Source of the DNA: Buchnera aphidicola (Macrosiphum euphorbiae)
Lineage (GTDB): Bacteria; Pseudomonadota; Gammaproteobacteria; Enterobacterales; Enterobacteriaceae
Assembly (NCBI RefSeq): GCF_005237295.1
Contig: NZ_CP033006.1
Coordinates: forward strand, 434,001-498,000
Direction: 5' to 3'
Length of the DNA stretch: 64,000 bases
Position numbers and translations under genes: made by a program. This document shows, piece by piece, positions 1 through 8,931 of this stretch; position 1 is the stretch's first letter; the number at the start of each line of letters is the position of its first letter. Under the pieces are notes generated by a model. It saw only the letters and a list, made by a program, of their open reading frames with translations, had not been told where the DNA came from and did not search any database.

Positions 1-591
1 CATTGTTTACTTGCTCTTGAAAAAATTGAATTAAATAAGATTAAAACAGTATATAGTCATCCTCAACCCTTTCAACAATGTAGTAATTTTATTAAACAAT
101 TTCCAGAATGGAAAATTAAATATACTAAAAGCACTGCAGACGCAATGAAAAAAATTACTAAATATCACGAGATAACTAATGCAGCATTAGGAAGTGAAAT
201 AGGGAGTAAAATTTATGGGTTAAAAATTTTAACTAAAAATTTAGCAAATAAAGAAAAAAATATTACAAGATTTGTTATATTGAATCGAAATTCAATAAAA
301 ATTTCTGAAAAAATACCAACTAAAACAACATTAATATTTAGAACAGGACAAGAATCAGGAGCACTTGCTAAAGTTTTGTTAATATTAAAAGAAAAAAAAT
401 TGATTATGAAAAAATTAACTTCCCAAACATTATATAAAAACCCATGGGAAGAAATGTTTTATATTGATATTCAAGTCAATATATCATCAGTATTGATGCA
501 AGATGTTATTAAGAAAATTAAAAAGATTACTAAATTTATAAAAATTTTAGGCTGTTATCCAAGTGAAAATATCACTCCAATAATACAGTAA
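1..591 (+). CDS. pheA: P-protein (chorismate mutase/prephenate dehydratase), 3' part
   Basis: This is the C-terminal 196 codons of the bifunctional enzyme that takes chorismate to phenylpyruvate in Phe synthesis; the reading frame is open from base 1, so the gene begins outside the window. The N-terminal chorismate mutase domain is not included. The end of the prephenate dehydratase domain is recognisable, with the catalytic TRF motif at 265-273, followed by the ACT regulatory domain. In E. coli that domain binds Phe through GALV and ESRP; here they read GALA (358-369) and TSQT (418-429), while the following NPWEEMFY is kept. The ending CYPSEN..PI matches E. coli. Identity is certain; loss of feedback control is an inference from the two motifs. 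Confidence 0.95.
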   Translation, partial: HCLLALEKIELNKIKTVYSHPQPFQQCSNFIKQFPEWKIKYTKSTADAMKKITKYHEITNAALGSEIGSKIYGLKILTKNLANKEKNITRFVILNRNSIKISEKIPTKTTLIFRTGQESGALAKVLLILKEKKLIMKKLTSQTLYKNPWEEMFYIDIQVNISSVLMQDVIKKIKKITKFIKILGCYPSENITPIIQ

Positions 592-745
592 AAATTTTTT
601 AAAATTTATTATTTTTAAAGATAGAACTTATACGTTTCATATTTAAAAGTAAAAAATAATTAGTTTTTAATTAATAAATATTATATTTTAAACGTAATTA
701 TTATCTTCAATAAGTTTTTAAGTAATTTAATGTGAGTAATAAATA

Positions 746-2101
746 ATGTTTGAAAATTTAACTCAACGTCTTTCAAATAGTTTAAAGAAAATTATAAATA
801 AAGGAAGACTTACAGAAGAAAATATTAAAGATACTATAAGAGAAGTTCGAAAAGCTTTATTAGAAGCAGATGTAACATTATCAGTCATCAAAAAATTTAT
901 AGAAAATGTTAAAAAAAAATCAATTGGTAAACAAATAAATAAAAGTTTAACTCCTGGACAAGAATTTATAAAAATAGTTAAACATGAATTAATCTTAGCA
1001 ATGGGTGAAAAAAACAATTCTTTAAATTTATCTATTAAACCACCAGCAATTATATTAGTAGTTGGTTTACAGGGATCGGGCAAAACTACTAGTTTAGCAA
1101 AACTAGGAAAATGGATTAAAGATAAATACAAAAAAAAAATATTAATTATATCTACTGATATTTATCGTTCAGCTGCTATTACACAACTCCAAATATTATC
1201 TCAGCAAATTGAGGTAGATTTTTTTGTACCTAGTGAAAATCAAGAACCAATAGAAATAACTAAAAAAGCAATAAAATATGCAAAATTAAAATTATATGAC
1301 ATTTTATTAATTGATACAGCGGGGCGTTTACATATTGATAAAAAGATGATGAATGAAATCCATCAAATACAAAATTTATCACAACCCATTGAGACACTAT
1401 TGGTAGTAGATTCAATGATGGGTCAAGATGCCATAAATATGGCAAAAATATTCAATGATCATTTATTAATATCTGGTATTATATTAACTAAAACAGATGG
1501 TGATTCCAGGAGCGGAATTGCTTTATCTATGAGATATATCACTGGAAAACCTATCAAATTTATAGGAACAGGAGAAAAAATAACATCTTTAGAAGCATTT
1601 TATCCTGAAAGAATAGTTGATAGAATTCTAGGAATGAATGATATCATATCTCTTATTGAAGATATTGAAGAAAAAATAGATCAATCACAACTTCAAAAGT
1701 TAACAAAAAAATTAAAAAAAGGTCATGATTTTAATCTAAATGATTTTTTAGAACAAATTAAACAAATGAAAAAAATAGGAGGTTTAAGTTATTTTATAGA
1801 CAAATTTTCTATAAATCATCAATTATCTAATAATATATCATTATTAAATACAGATAAAAATACTTTAAATAAAGCAGAAGCAATGATATGTTCTATGACG
1901 CCTAAAGAAAGAAAAAAACCAATGATTATAAAAGGTTCAAGAAAACGTAGAATAGCTTTAGGATCTGGAACAAAAATACAAGATGTAAATAAACTATTAA
2001 AAAATTTTGATGACATACGAAGAATTATGAAAAAAATTAAAACTGATGGAATAACAAAAGTAATGCGTGGAATAAAAAATATACTACCTAAAAAATTTTA
2101 A
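746..2101 (+). CDS. ffh: signal recognition particle GTPase Ffh (SRP54)
   Basis: Ffh binds 4.5S RNA and hydrophobic signal sequences on ribosomes and delivers them to FtsY at the inner membrane. The 451 residues match the usual length of about 453. The N domain is followed by the G domain, with the P-loop GLQGSGKT at residues 107-114, DTAGR at 190-194 and the G4 motif TKTDGD at 248-253. The M domain starts near residue 300 and keeps the RKRRIALGSG RNA-binding stretch, although the methionine-rich loops are now Lys- and Ile-rich as expected under AT bias. The start MFENLTQRLS aligns with E. coli MFDNLTDRLS. It lies between pheA and the rpsP operon; in E. coli it is also just upstream of rpsP. 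Confidence 0.98.
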   Translation: MFENLTQRLSNSLKKIINKGRLTEENIKDTIREVRKALLEADVTLSVIKKFIENVKKKSIGKQINKSLTPGQEFIKIVKHELILAMGEKNNSLNLSIKPPAIILVVGLQGSGKTTSLAKLGKWIKDKYKKKILIISTDIYRSAAITQLQILSQQIEVDFFVPSENQEPIEITKKAIKYAKLKLYDILLIDTAGRLHIDKKMMNEIHQIQNLSQPIETLLVVDSMMGQDAINMAKIFNDHLLISGIILTKTDGDSRSGIALSMRYITGKPIKFIGTGEKITSLEAFYPERIVDRILGMNDIISLIEDIEEKIDQSQLQKLTKKLKKGHDFNLNDFLEQIKQMKKIGGLSYFIDKFSINHQLSNNISLLNTDKNTLNKAEAMICSMTPKERKKPMIIKGSRKRRIALGSGTKIQDVNKLLKNFDDIRRIMKKIKTDGITKVMRGIKNILPKKF

Positions 2102-2228
2102 AAAATTATATTATAAAAATATAGATTTAGTAAATTTTTTATACTTTTTAATACAAAAAATATAAATTTATTTTTTAATTGATTTTAAATAATCCTTTTA
2201 ATTTAACAACTTTTAAGAAGAAAAAGAT

Positions 2229-2477
2229 ATGGTAAAAATTCGTTTAGCTAAATATGGGACAAAAAAATGTCCTTTTTATAAGATGGTGGTAGCAGATAGT
2301 CGTTTTTCTAGAAACGGTCGTTTTATTGAACGTTTAGGATATTTTAATCCTATTGCTAGAGGAAAATCTGAAGAACTAAAATTAGATCTAGACCGTATTA
2401 AATACTGGACTAATCAAGGTGCTCAAATGTCAGAAAGAACTAAAAAACTAATAAAATTACTAAACAAAAAGAGGTAA
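2229..2477 (+). CDS. rpsP: 30S ribosomal protein S16
   Basis: The 82-residue product has the full length of S16, a primary assembly protein of the 30S body. The N-terminus [17 protein letters not shown] and the internal block [14 protein letters not shown] are family hallmarks. AAGAAG just upstream can serve as ribosome binding site. It is the first gene of the rpsP-rimM-trmD-rplS operon, the same order as in E. coli. The stop codon is only one base from the proposed rimM start, so the two are probably translationally coupled. Confidence 0.98.
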   Translation: MVKIRLAKYGTKKCPFYKMVVADSRFSRNGRFIERLGYFNPIARGKSEELKLDLDRIKYWTNQGAQMSERTKKLIKLLNKKR

Positions 2478-2478
2478 G

Positions 2479-3009
2479 ATTATAAATATCAGTATTAATA
2501 TACCAGAAAAACCATTATTAATAGGAAAAGTTGGAAAATCTTACGGCGTATTAGGCTGGATAAATATTTTTTCTTTTACAGAAAAAAAAGACGCTATATT
2601 TAATTATCTTCCGTGGTTTTTTTTTAAAGAGAAAAAATGGAAAAGAGTTCAAATTGAAAATTGGAAAAAATATAAAAACCATTTCATTGTTAATATAAAA
2701 GGCATTTCTGATCGCTCAATAACTGAAAAATTTACTAATTCAGATATAATCATTAGTAAAAATGCATTACCTTTATTAAAAAAAAATGATTATTACTGGC
2801 ATGATATTATCAAATATAAAGTATTTAATACAGATCAGCGTTATTTAGGAAATGTAATTAATTTGATAAGGACAAAAAATAACGATATTCTTGTAGTAAA
2901 AAATAAATCAGATGTATTTAAAAAAAATATATTAATTCCGTTTATTGAGAACAAAATAATAAAAAATGTAGATACTAAAAATAAATTTATATTTGTTCAA
3001 TGGAACTAA
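2479..3009 (+). CDS. rimM: 16S rRNA processing/30S maturation factor RimM, non-AUG start
   Basis: The frame encodes up to 176 residues that align with RimM along the whole length: LLIGKVGKSYGVLGW near the N-terminus, an RSI/LTN-like region, DYYWHDII opening the PRC-barrel half, and LIPF near the end. RimM binds S19 and helps mature the 30S head. The frame has no ATG, GTG or TTG: a stop at 2461-2463 closes it upstream, and the first possible initiators are ATT (2479), ATA (2482) and ATC (2488). GAGG at 2471-2474 is a good Shine-Dalgarno for ATT or ATA. I chose ATT because AUU is a known initiator (for example E. coli infC). The gene sits between rpsP and trmD as in E. coli. Confidence 0.9.
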   Translation: MINISINIPEKPLLIGKVGKSYGVLGWINIFSFTEKKDAIFNYLPWFFFKEKKWKRVQIENWKKYKNHFIVNIKGISDRSITEKFTNSDIIISKNALPLLKKNDYYWHDIIKYKVFNTDQRYLGNVINLIRTKNNDILVVKNKSDVFKKNILIPFIENKIIKNVDTKNKFIFVQWN

Positions 3010-3023
3010 ATTATGTATTCTAA

Positions 3024-3731
3024 ATGAAAAAAAAATATAATGATACTATAATATGTTTTAATGTTATTACTATTTTCCCAGAAATGTTCAGTGCAATTAT
3101 TAATTACGGCATCATAGGACAAGCAATTAAAAAAAAAATTATTAATATTAATTTTCTTAACCCAAGAAACTTTAGTAAAAATAAACATAAATCTATAGAC
3201 GATCGTCCTTATGGAGGAGGACCTGGAATGTTGATGAGTGTCGAACCATTATATCTAGCTATTCAAGAAGCTAAATCTAGATTAAAAAATGCAACGGTTA
3301 TTTATTTGTCTCCTCAAGGCAAAGAATTGAAACAAAATAACATAGAAAAATTGATTGCGAAAAAACAAATCATCTTTATATGTGGTCGATATGAAGGAAT
3401 AGACCAAAGGATTATTGATAATCAAGTAGATGAAGAATGGTCTATCGGAAGTTATATACTTACCGGAGGAGAATTAGCTGCAATGGTTATGATTGACTCT
3501 ATTTCTCGATTAATTCCAGGTGTTATTAAAAAAAAATCAATAGAAGAAGATTCTTTTTCTAATAATTTACTTGATTATCCCAGTTATACTCGACCTAAGA
3601 TTATAAAAAACATGTCAGTGCCTCAGATATTATTATCTGGCAATCATGATCAAATTCGCATTTGGCGTTTAAAACAGTCACTTGGAAAAACATGGATTAA
3701 ACGTCCTGATCTTTTAAAAAAAAAAAATTAA
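3024..3731 (+). CDS. trmD: tRNA (guanine37-N1)-methyltransferase TrmD, C-terminus displaced by an A12 tract
   Basis: TrmD methylates G37 of tRNAs reading CNN codons and prevents +1 slippage. The SPOUT knot is intact (GRYEGIDQRIID, SYILTGGELA) as is the GGGPGMLMSVEP loop. The frame ends after 235 residues just past RPDLLKKKN, whereas E. coli TrmD has 255. The missing tail is present in another frame: LTAEEIILLDEFKKKFRE continues to a stop at 3794-3796. The two frames can only be joined between 3710 and 3728, a window filled by twelve A residues. With 13 or 10 A residues the product would be 257 or 256 residues. So this is either a truncated, possibly active enzyme or a gene rescued by slippage. 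Third gene of the rpsP operon. Confidence 0.93.
   Translation: MKKKYNDTIICFNVITIFPEMFSAIINYGIIGQAIKKKIININFLNPRNFSKNKHKSIDDRPYGGGPGMLMSVEPLYLAIQEAKSRLKNATVIYLSPQGKELKQNNIEKLIAKKQIIFICGRYEGIDQRIIDNQVDEEWSIGSYILTGGELAAMVMIDSISRLIPGVIKKKSIEEDSFSNNLLDYPSYTRPKIIKNMSVPQILLSGNHDQIRIWRLKQSLGKTWIKRPDLLKKKN
3716..3727 (+). repeat. A12 homopolymer at the trmD frame break
   Basis: Twelve consecutive A residues follow CTTTT in the trmD codons for the RPDLL region. The trmD frame hits TAA at 3729-3731, while the frame carrying the conserved tail is closed upstream by TGA at 3707-3709, so the register change must lie in this run. Twelve is one short of, or two over, the in-frame lengths. Confidence 0.9.
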
Positions 3732-3828
3732 CAGCAGAAGAAATAATTCTGTTAGATGAATTTAAAAAAAAATTTAGAGAAAAAAATAACTATTAATTTC
3801 TTTATTTTTCTGAATTAAAGAGGAAATT

Positions 3829-4176
3829 ATGCTCAGTATAATTCAAGAAATTGAAAAAGAACAAATAAAAAAAAATATACCTATTTTTAGGCCTGGAGAT
3901 ACTGTAGAAGTTAAAGTATGGGTTATTGAAGGTTCTAAAAAACGTCTGCAATCTTTTGAAGGAATAGTAATAGCAATAAAAAATCGTTATTTAAATTCAT
4001 CTTTTACTGTACGTAAAATTTCTAATGGAGAAGGTATTGAACGAGTTTTTCAAACACATTCTCATAGTATTGATGAAATCATTATAAAAAGAAAAGGTTT
4101 AGTTAGAAAAGCCAAATTATATTATTTAAGAACTCGAACTGGAAAAGCTGCACGTATTAAAGAAAGATTGAATTAA
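3829..4176 (+). CDS. rplS: 50S ribosomal protein L19
   Basis: The 115-residue product has exactly the E. coli length and is nearly collinear with it: [39 protein letters not shown] and the closing [12 protein letters not shown]19 sits at the 30S-50S interface. AGAGGAAATT immediately before the ATG supplies a strong ribosome binding site. It is the last gene of the rpsP operon and is followed by a clear hairpin terminator. Confidence 0.98.
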   Translation: MLSIIQEIEKEQIKKNIPIFRPGDTVEVKVWVIEGSKKRLQSFEGIVIAIKNRYLNSSFTVRKISNGEGIERVFQTHSHSIDEIIIKRKGLVRKAKLYYLRTRTGKAARIKERLN

Positions 4177-4183
4177 TTTTAAT

Positions 4184-4220
4184 ATGCAGTCATAATAGAA
4201 TTCTTGACTGCATTATTTTT
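4184..4220 (+). terminator. intrinsic terminator of the rpsP-rplS operon
   Basis: ATGCAGTCA (4184-4192) pairs perfectly with TGACTGCAT (4205-4213) around a 12-base loop and is followed by TATTTTTT. It lies 8 bases after the rplS stop and between convergent rplS and tldD, so it may also stop tldD transcription, although the T-run on that side is poor. Confidence 0.8.
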
Positions 4221-4259
4221 TATAACATGTAAATTATAATAAATTTTTATTTCTAAAAA

Positions 4260-5711
4260 TTATAAAGTTCCACCTATAGTTAATTTTTCTAATTTCATAG
4301 ATGGCTGACCAATTCCAACTGGAATATTTTGACCATCCTTTCCACATATACCCATTCCCTGATCCATTTTTAAATCATCACCAACCATAGATATTTGTTG
4401 CATTACTTCTAAACCTGATCCTATTAGAGTCGTGTTTTTAATTGGTGTAAAAATTTTTCCTTTCTTAATTAAATAAGCTTCCGAAGTAGAAAATACAAAT
4501 TTTCCAGAAGTAATATCAACTTGACCTCCGGAAAAATTTACAGCATATATTCCATAATCAACACTTTTAATTATATCATCTATTTTAGATGTTCCAGATA
4601 ACATATAAGTATTAGTCATACGGGGCATAGGTAAATATGAATAAGATTCACGACGTCCATTTCCAGTAGATTTCGTTCCCATTAAACGTGCATTCATTTT
4701 ATCCTGCATATACTTTTTCAGTATTCCATTTTTAATTAAAACATTATATTGACCTGGAGTACCTTCATCATCAATACTCAATGATCCGCGTTGATCTTTA
4801 ATTGTTCCATCATCAATGATAGTACATAATTCTGATGCAACTTTTTTACCAATCATATTAGTAAATATTGAAGTACCTCTTCTATTAAAATCACCTTCTA
4901 AACCATGACCTACTGCTTCATGCAAAAGAACACCTGGCCATCCAGAACCTAAAACTACTGGAAATGTTCCTGAAGGAGCTTCTTTTGAAGATAAATTTAA
5001 CAGAGCTATGCGAACAGCTTCTTTAGACCAATAATCAATTCTAATTTCTTTTGAAAAATCATCTTTATTTAAAAAAAAGTTATAATCAGTACGACTTCCT
5101 CCACCACTGCGACCACGCTCTCTTTTCCCATGATCTTCAACTAACACGCTAATCGAAAATTGTACTGATGGTCTTATATCTGTTGCTAAATCCCCATCAG
5201 TAGAAGCAATTAAAATTTGCTCATACGATCCTGTTAAAGTTGCGTTTACTTCTATAACACGAGGATCAAGACTGCGTGCTATATCATTTACTCTATAAAG
5301 AAGATCGATTTTTTCTCTAGAAGAGAATGTTAGTAAAGGATTTGTAGTACTATAAAAAGGTTGTATTTTTTTTCTTGATAAAGTTTTTGCTTTTCCTGAA
5401 CCTTGTATAAAAATAATACTACGTGCTTTATTAGTACTAGTTCTTAAAGAATCTATTGATATTTGATCTGCATAGGCAAATCCTGTACTTTCTCCCTTGA
5501 TGGCTCTAACTCCAATACCTTGGTCGGAATGATAATTTCCTTCTTTTATAATACCATTCTCTAATGACCAAGATTCATTAATGTGAGATTGAAAATAAAG
5601 ATCTCCATAATCTAACTTACGTGTACAAAGTTCTTCTAAAGAAACAAAAATATCTTGAGAATTTATTTTATTTGCAGATAACAAATTTTCAGCAACTAAT
5701 TCAAATGTCAT
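4260..5711 (-). CDS. tldD: metalloprotease subunit TldD
   Basis: TldD forms a heterodimer with TldE (PmbA) that degrades unfolded peptides and, in E. coli, matures microcin B17 and degrades the CcdA antitoxin. The 483 residues cover the whole family length. The zinc-binding HExxxH motif is present as [11 protein letters not shown], followed by FNRRGTS, the TPGQYNVLI block and the closing [16 protein letters not shown]. The start [11 protein letters not shown] aligns with E. coli MSLNLVSEQLL. The partner gene is not in this window. It is transcribed away from aroQ and converges on rplS. Confidence 0.97.
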   Translation of the reverse strand: MTFELVAENLLSANKINSQDIFVSLEELCTRKLDYGDLYFQSHINESWSLENGIIKEGNYHSDQGIGVRAIKGESTGFAYADQISIDSLRTSTNKARSIIFIQGSGKAKTLSRKKIQPFYSTTNPLLTFSSREKIDLLYRVNDIARSLDPRVIEVNATLTGSYEQILIASTDGDLATDIRPSVQFSISVLVEDHGKRERGRSGGGSRTDYNFFLNKDDFSKEIRIDYWSKEAVRIALLNLSSKEAPSGTFPVVLGSGWPGVLLHEAVGHGLEGDFNRRGTSIFTNMIGKKVASELCTIIDDGTIKDQRGSLSIDDEGTPGQYNVLIKNGILKKYMQDKMNARLMGTKSTGNGRRESYSYLPMPRMTNTYMLSGTSKIDDIIKSVDYGIYAVNFSGGQVDITSGKFVFSTSEAYLIKKGKIFTPIKNTTLIGSGLEVMQQISMVGDDLKMDQGMGICGKDGQNIPVGIGQPSMKLEKLTIGGTL

Positions 5712-5823
5712 TTAAACTCACTTAATTTATGATAATATTATAAATATCTATTATAAAAGATAAAACAACAAAACAAAAAATATTTTTTCTAAAAATATTA
5801 TACAATTTTTTAAAGAGATTAAT

Positions 5824-6294
5824 ATGAAAAATATTATAAATATATTATTAATAAATGGACCTAATTTAAATCTTTTAGGAACAAGAGAAACTGAAATTTA
5901 TGGTAATATTACCTTATCTAACTTATTAAAAAATTTAGAAATAAAAGCAAAAAAACTTAATATATCTTTAAAACACATACAATCTAATGCAGAACATGTT
6001 TTAATTGATAAAATTCATTCTTCAAGAAAAAATATTGATTACATAATTATTAATCCAGCAGCATTTACACATACTAGTATAGCTATTCGAGACGCGTTAA
6101 TTGCAGTTAATATTCCCTTTATTGAAGTTCATATTTCAAACATTTATTCTAGAGAAAATTTTCGTTCTCATTCGTGGTTATCTGATATTTCTAAAGGTGT
6201 AATTTGCGGACTAGGTCTAGATGGTTACTATTGGGCATTAGAGACAATATCTAATAGACTTATTAGTTCAAAAGATAATAAGATTCATAAATAA
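5824..6294 (+). CDS. aroQ: type II 3-dehydroquinate dehydratase
   Basis: It dehydrates 3-dehydroquinate to 3-dehydroshikimate, step three of the shikimate pathway. The 156 residues are full length for the dodecameric type II family: [18 protein letters not shown] at the N-terminus carries the catalytic Tyr, [16 protein letters not shown] and EVHISN carry the binding-site and catalytic His residues, and [17 protein letters not shown] ends the core. E. coli K-12 uses the unrelated type I enzyme AroD, so this is not the E. coli gene. It feeds chorismate to enzymes such as PheA at the start of the window. AAGAG lies upstream of the ATG. Confidence 0.96.
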   Translation: MKNIINILLINGPNLNLLGTRETEIYGNITLSNLLKNLEIKAKKLNISLKHIQSNAEHVLIDKIHSSRKNIDYIIINPAAFTHTSIAIRDALIAVNIPFIEVHISNIYSRENFRSHSWLSDISKGVICGLGLDGYYWALETISNRLISSKDNKIHK

Positions 6295-6411
6295 AATATT
6301 CAGAATACTAAAAAGAAAGATTTAATAAATGTCAATTATTTATAAAAAATAAAATTAAGTTATTTAAATTTAGATTATTAAAAAAAATTTTTAACAATAA
6401 AAAATATACTT

Positions 6412-6450
6412 TTGCACTCTCTTAAATTTTTATTAAAATAGAAAGTGCAA
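6412..6450 (-). terminator. hairpin between aroQ and fis
   Basis: TTGCACT (6412-6418) pairs with AGTGCAA (6444-6450); after one C/A mismatch two more pairs form. Read on the minus strand, the direction of fis, it is followed by AAGTATATTTTTT, so it is best taken as the fis terminator. On the plus strand no T-run follows, so aroQ would need another way to stop. Confidence 0.5.
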
Positions 6451-6482
6451 TTAAAAAAGAACATAAAAAATATTTAAAATAA

Positions 6483-6779
6483 TTAATTCATATTGTATTT
6501 TTTTAATTTTTTACGTAATGTACTACGATTAATTCCCATCATCAAAGCAGCACGTGTTTGATTTCCTCTAGTATACTGCATTATCATATCTAAAAGCGGC
6601 TGTTCTAATTCAGCTAATACTAATTCATATAAATTATCTACATCTTTACCATTTAAATTTAATAAGTAATATTTTAAAGATTTTTTTACTAATTCACGTA
6701 AAGGTATTTTTATATTTTTATCTTGAGCATTTGTAGTAGATAAAAACATAAATTCAGTATTAATTTTTTTTTCTAGCAT
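6483..6779 (-). CDS. fis: nucleoid protein and global regulator Fis
   Basis: The 98-residue product has the E. coli length. The C-terminal half is almost unchanged (VEQPLLDMVMQYT-like segment, [21 protein letters not shown]), which is the helix-turn-helix that binds and bends DNA; the N-terminal beta-hairpin arm is more divergent. In E. coli fis is cotranscribed behind dusB; here dusB is absent and fis stands alone with 169 bases of AT-rich DNA upstream. Fis is one of only two global regulators seen in the window, with CsrA. Confidence 0.97.
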   Translation of the reverse strand: MLEKKINTEFMFLSTTNAQDKNIKIPLRELVKKSLKYYLLNLNGKDVDNLYELVLAELEQPLLDMIMQYTRGNQTRAALMMGINRSTLRKKLKKYNMN

Positions 6780-6948
6780 AATACCATTAACTCTTAATTT
6801 TTTTATATTGTATATATTATTTCAAAAAAATTGCGCTTAAAAAATAAATTTTTCATATATGGAATAATATATCTTAAAATTATTGATGAAATAAATAATA
6901 TGTTTTATTAAGAATAAATACAATAAATAAAAAACTTTATTTAATATT

Positions 6949-7896
6949 TTATATTTGCAAAATAAGTTCTTGCATATCGTTAGGAAGAGGTATTGTCCAA
7001 GATACTAAATTATTATTGGCAGGATGGTGAAAAGAAAGATGGCTAGCATGCAATGCTTGACGAGAAAATTGATAGATTTTATTAAGCTTTTTATCTTTTA
7101 TATAATCAAGTTGGATTTTGGAACCACCATAATAAGGATCTCCAACTAATGGGTGTTTAATATATAACATATGAACACGTATTTGATGAGTACGTCCAGT
7201 TTCTAATCCTATCGCTATATGTGTATGAAATTTAAAACGATTAATTATTTTATAATGCGTAACTGATTTTTTCCCTAAATGATGTACCATCATACACGTT
7301 CTTTTAGTACGATGACGCATGATAGGCTGATTGATAGTTCCACCTGAAATCATTTTCCCTTTAACAATCGCTTCATATTCTCGAGTAATTTTTCTTTTTT
7401 TTAATTCTGATAATAAATAATGATAAGAAAATACAGTTTTTGCAATTACCATTAATCCGCTAGTATCTTTATCTAAACGATGAACTATGCCAGCACGAGG
7501 CAAATCTTTGATATTTTTATAATGATATAATAAAGCATTTAAAATTGTTCCTTTTTCATTTCCAGAACCTGGATGAACAACTAAACCTGCAGGTTTATTA
7601 ATAACTAATATTTCATTATCTTCATAAATAATATTTAAAAAAATATTTTCTGGAATATTAAATAATACATCTTTAGGAAAAGGATAAATCGTAATTATTT
7701 CTCCTCCTAAAATTTTTTTATCCGGTTGATTGAGAACATTTTTATTAACTAAAACTCGGTTCATAATAATTAAATTTTTTAAATAAGAACGAGAATATTC
7801 TTTAAATAATTTAGATAAAACTAGATCTAATCTCTGTCCTAATAATGACAAACATGACACAACAGCACTTAGTTCTATTTTTTTCAATACAATCAT
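6949..7896 (-). CDS. rluD: 23S rRNA pseudouridine synthase RluD (U1911/1915/1917)
   Basis: RluD makes the pseudouridines of helix 69 of 23S rRNA. An N-terminal S4-like domain (YSRSYLKNLIIMNRVLVN) precedes the synthase domain, whose catalytic Asp lies in GIVHRLDKDTSGLM; GLETGRTHQIRVHM and HPLVGDPYYGG follow. The 315 residues are slightly short of the E. coli protein at the acidic C-terminus. The ATG at 7896 directly abuts AAGG, which is too close for a binding site; TTG at 7887 would be 9 bases from it and gives a start closer to the E. coli N-terminus. It diverges from bamD as in E. coli. Confidence 0.96.
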   Translation of the reverse strand: MIVLKKIELSAVVSCLSLLGQRLDLVLSKLFKEYSRSYLKNLIIMNRVLVNKNVLNQPDKKILGGEIITIYPFPKDVLFNIPENIFLNIIYEDNEILVINKPAGLVVHPGSGNEKGTILNALLYHYKNIKDLPRAGIVHRLDKDTSGLMVIAKTVFSYHYLLSELKKRKITREYEAIVKGKMISGGTINQPIMRHRTKRTCMMVHHLGKKSVTHYKIINRFKFHTHIAIGLETGRTHQIRVHMLYIKHPLVGDPYYGGSKIQLDYIKDKKLNKIYQFSRQALHASHLSFHHPANNNLVSWTIPLPNDMQELILQI

Positions 7897-8030
7897 CCTT
7901 ATATTTTAATGAATATTATTATAACTTTAAAAGTGAATTTTTAATATTTATAGAATATGATATTCTATATAATTACAAACATAAATATTTTTAATAAAAA
8001 ATTTTATTAAATTAAATCAAATACATAATA

Positions 8031-8774
8031 ATGAAAAAAAAGAACAGTATTATATTTATTTTTATAATTTTATTTTTAAGCTTAACAGTTCATTCTAAAT
8101 CTTTAAAAAATAATTATTTTATAGAAACATATATTCTGTATGAAAAATCTAAAAAAGAATTAAGAAAAGAACATTTTGATAATACTATATGTATATTAGA
8201 AAAAATAAAAAAAAATAATATTACAAATTTTAATAATGATAAAATTCTAATGCATTTAATTTATGCTTACTATAAAAATTTAGATTTTAATATGGCTCAA
8301 AAAAATATAGAGGAATTTATATATTATTATCCAAACCATCCAAATTTAGATTACGTGATATATATACAATGCTTAATTAGCATGACTCTAGATAAAAATA
8401 TATTTTTTAAAATCTTACCTATAGATTATCATAAAAATGATCTTAATCATGCAATACATTCATTCTTTCAATTAAAATATTTTATTTATCAATATCCTAA
8501 AAGTCGATATCTTGTAAATGCTAAAAAAAATTTAATATATCTAAAAAATCGTTTATCTGAATATGATCTTGAAATCTTAAAGTTTTATTTTCTTCATAAA
8601 AAATATATAGCCGTGATAAATAGAGGAGACGAAATAATTCAAAAATATTCAGAAACACCAGCTGCACGAAAAGCTCTTGTATATATAGAAAAATCTTATA
8701 ACGCATTAAAAATTTTTGATACAGCAAAAAAAATATCAAAAATAATTTTATTAAATAAAGTTCAAGAAACTTAA
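8031..8774 (+). CDS. bamD: outer-membrane assembly factor BamD, without lipobox cysteine
   Basis: BamD is the essential TPR-like partner of BamA in inserting outer-membrane proteins. The 247 residues align with E. coli BamD (245): [17 protein letters not shown], the YPKSRY repeat and the closing [10 protein letters not shown]. The first 22 residues form a signal-like hydrophobic stretch, but there is no cysteine in it: it reads [11 protein letters not shown] where E. coli has a lipobox ending in Cys. The product should therefore be a plain secreted or signal-anchored protein instead of a lipoprotein, although lgt is retained at 48.6 kb. Divergent from rluD as in E. coli. Confidence 0.93.
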   Translation: MKKKNSIIFIFIILFLSLTVHSKSLKNNYFIETYILYEKSKKELRKEHFDNTICILEKIKKNNITNFNNDKILMHLIYAYYKNLDFNMAQKNIEEFIYYYPNHPNLDYVIYIQCLISMTLDKNIFFKILPIDYHKNDLNHAIHSFFQLKYFIYQYPKSRYLVNAKKNLIYLKNRLSEYDLEILKFYFLHKKYIAVINRGDEIIQKYSETPAARKALVYIEKSYNALKIFDTAKKISKIILLNKVQET

Positions 8775-8788
8775 AAATTAATATAAAA

Positions 8789-8811
8789 AATATTTGTTTT
8801 ATACAAATATT
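8789..8811 (+). terminator. hairpin after bamD
   Basis: AATATTTGT (8789-8797) pairs perfectly with ACAAATATT (8803-8811) around a 5-base loop, 14 bases after the bamD stop. The bases that follow are ATAAAATATTTT, a weak T-run, so it is a probable but not strong terminator. Confidence 0.5.
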
Positions 8812-8931
8812 ATAAAATATTTTCTACTAATATTCTTTTTTAATTATTTTAAAAATAAAATGATGTAATGGATTCTGTTTTTAGAATACCTTATTCATAT
8901 CATATTTATTTTTATATTAACAAGACAAATA

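Noticed and set aside
763-1131. 122-codon open frame opposite ffh
   Set aside because: It is a shadow of ffh: no ribosome binding site, hydrophobic nonsense composition, and ffh is fully conserved on the other strand.
8870-8890. GGATTCT/AGAAT stem just upstream of alaS as an AlaRS operator
   Set aside because: Only five pairs plus a bulged end; too little to separate from chance in this base composition.
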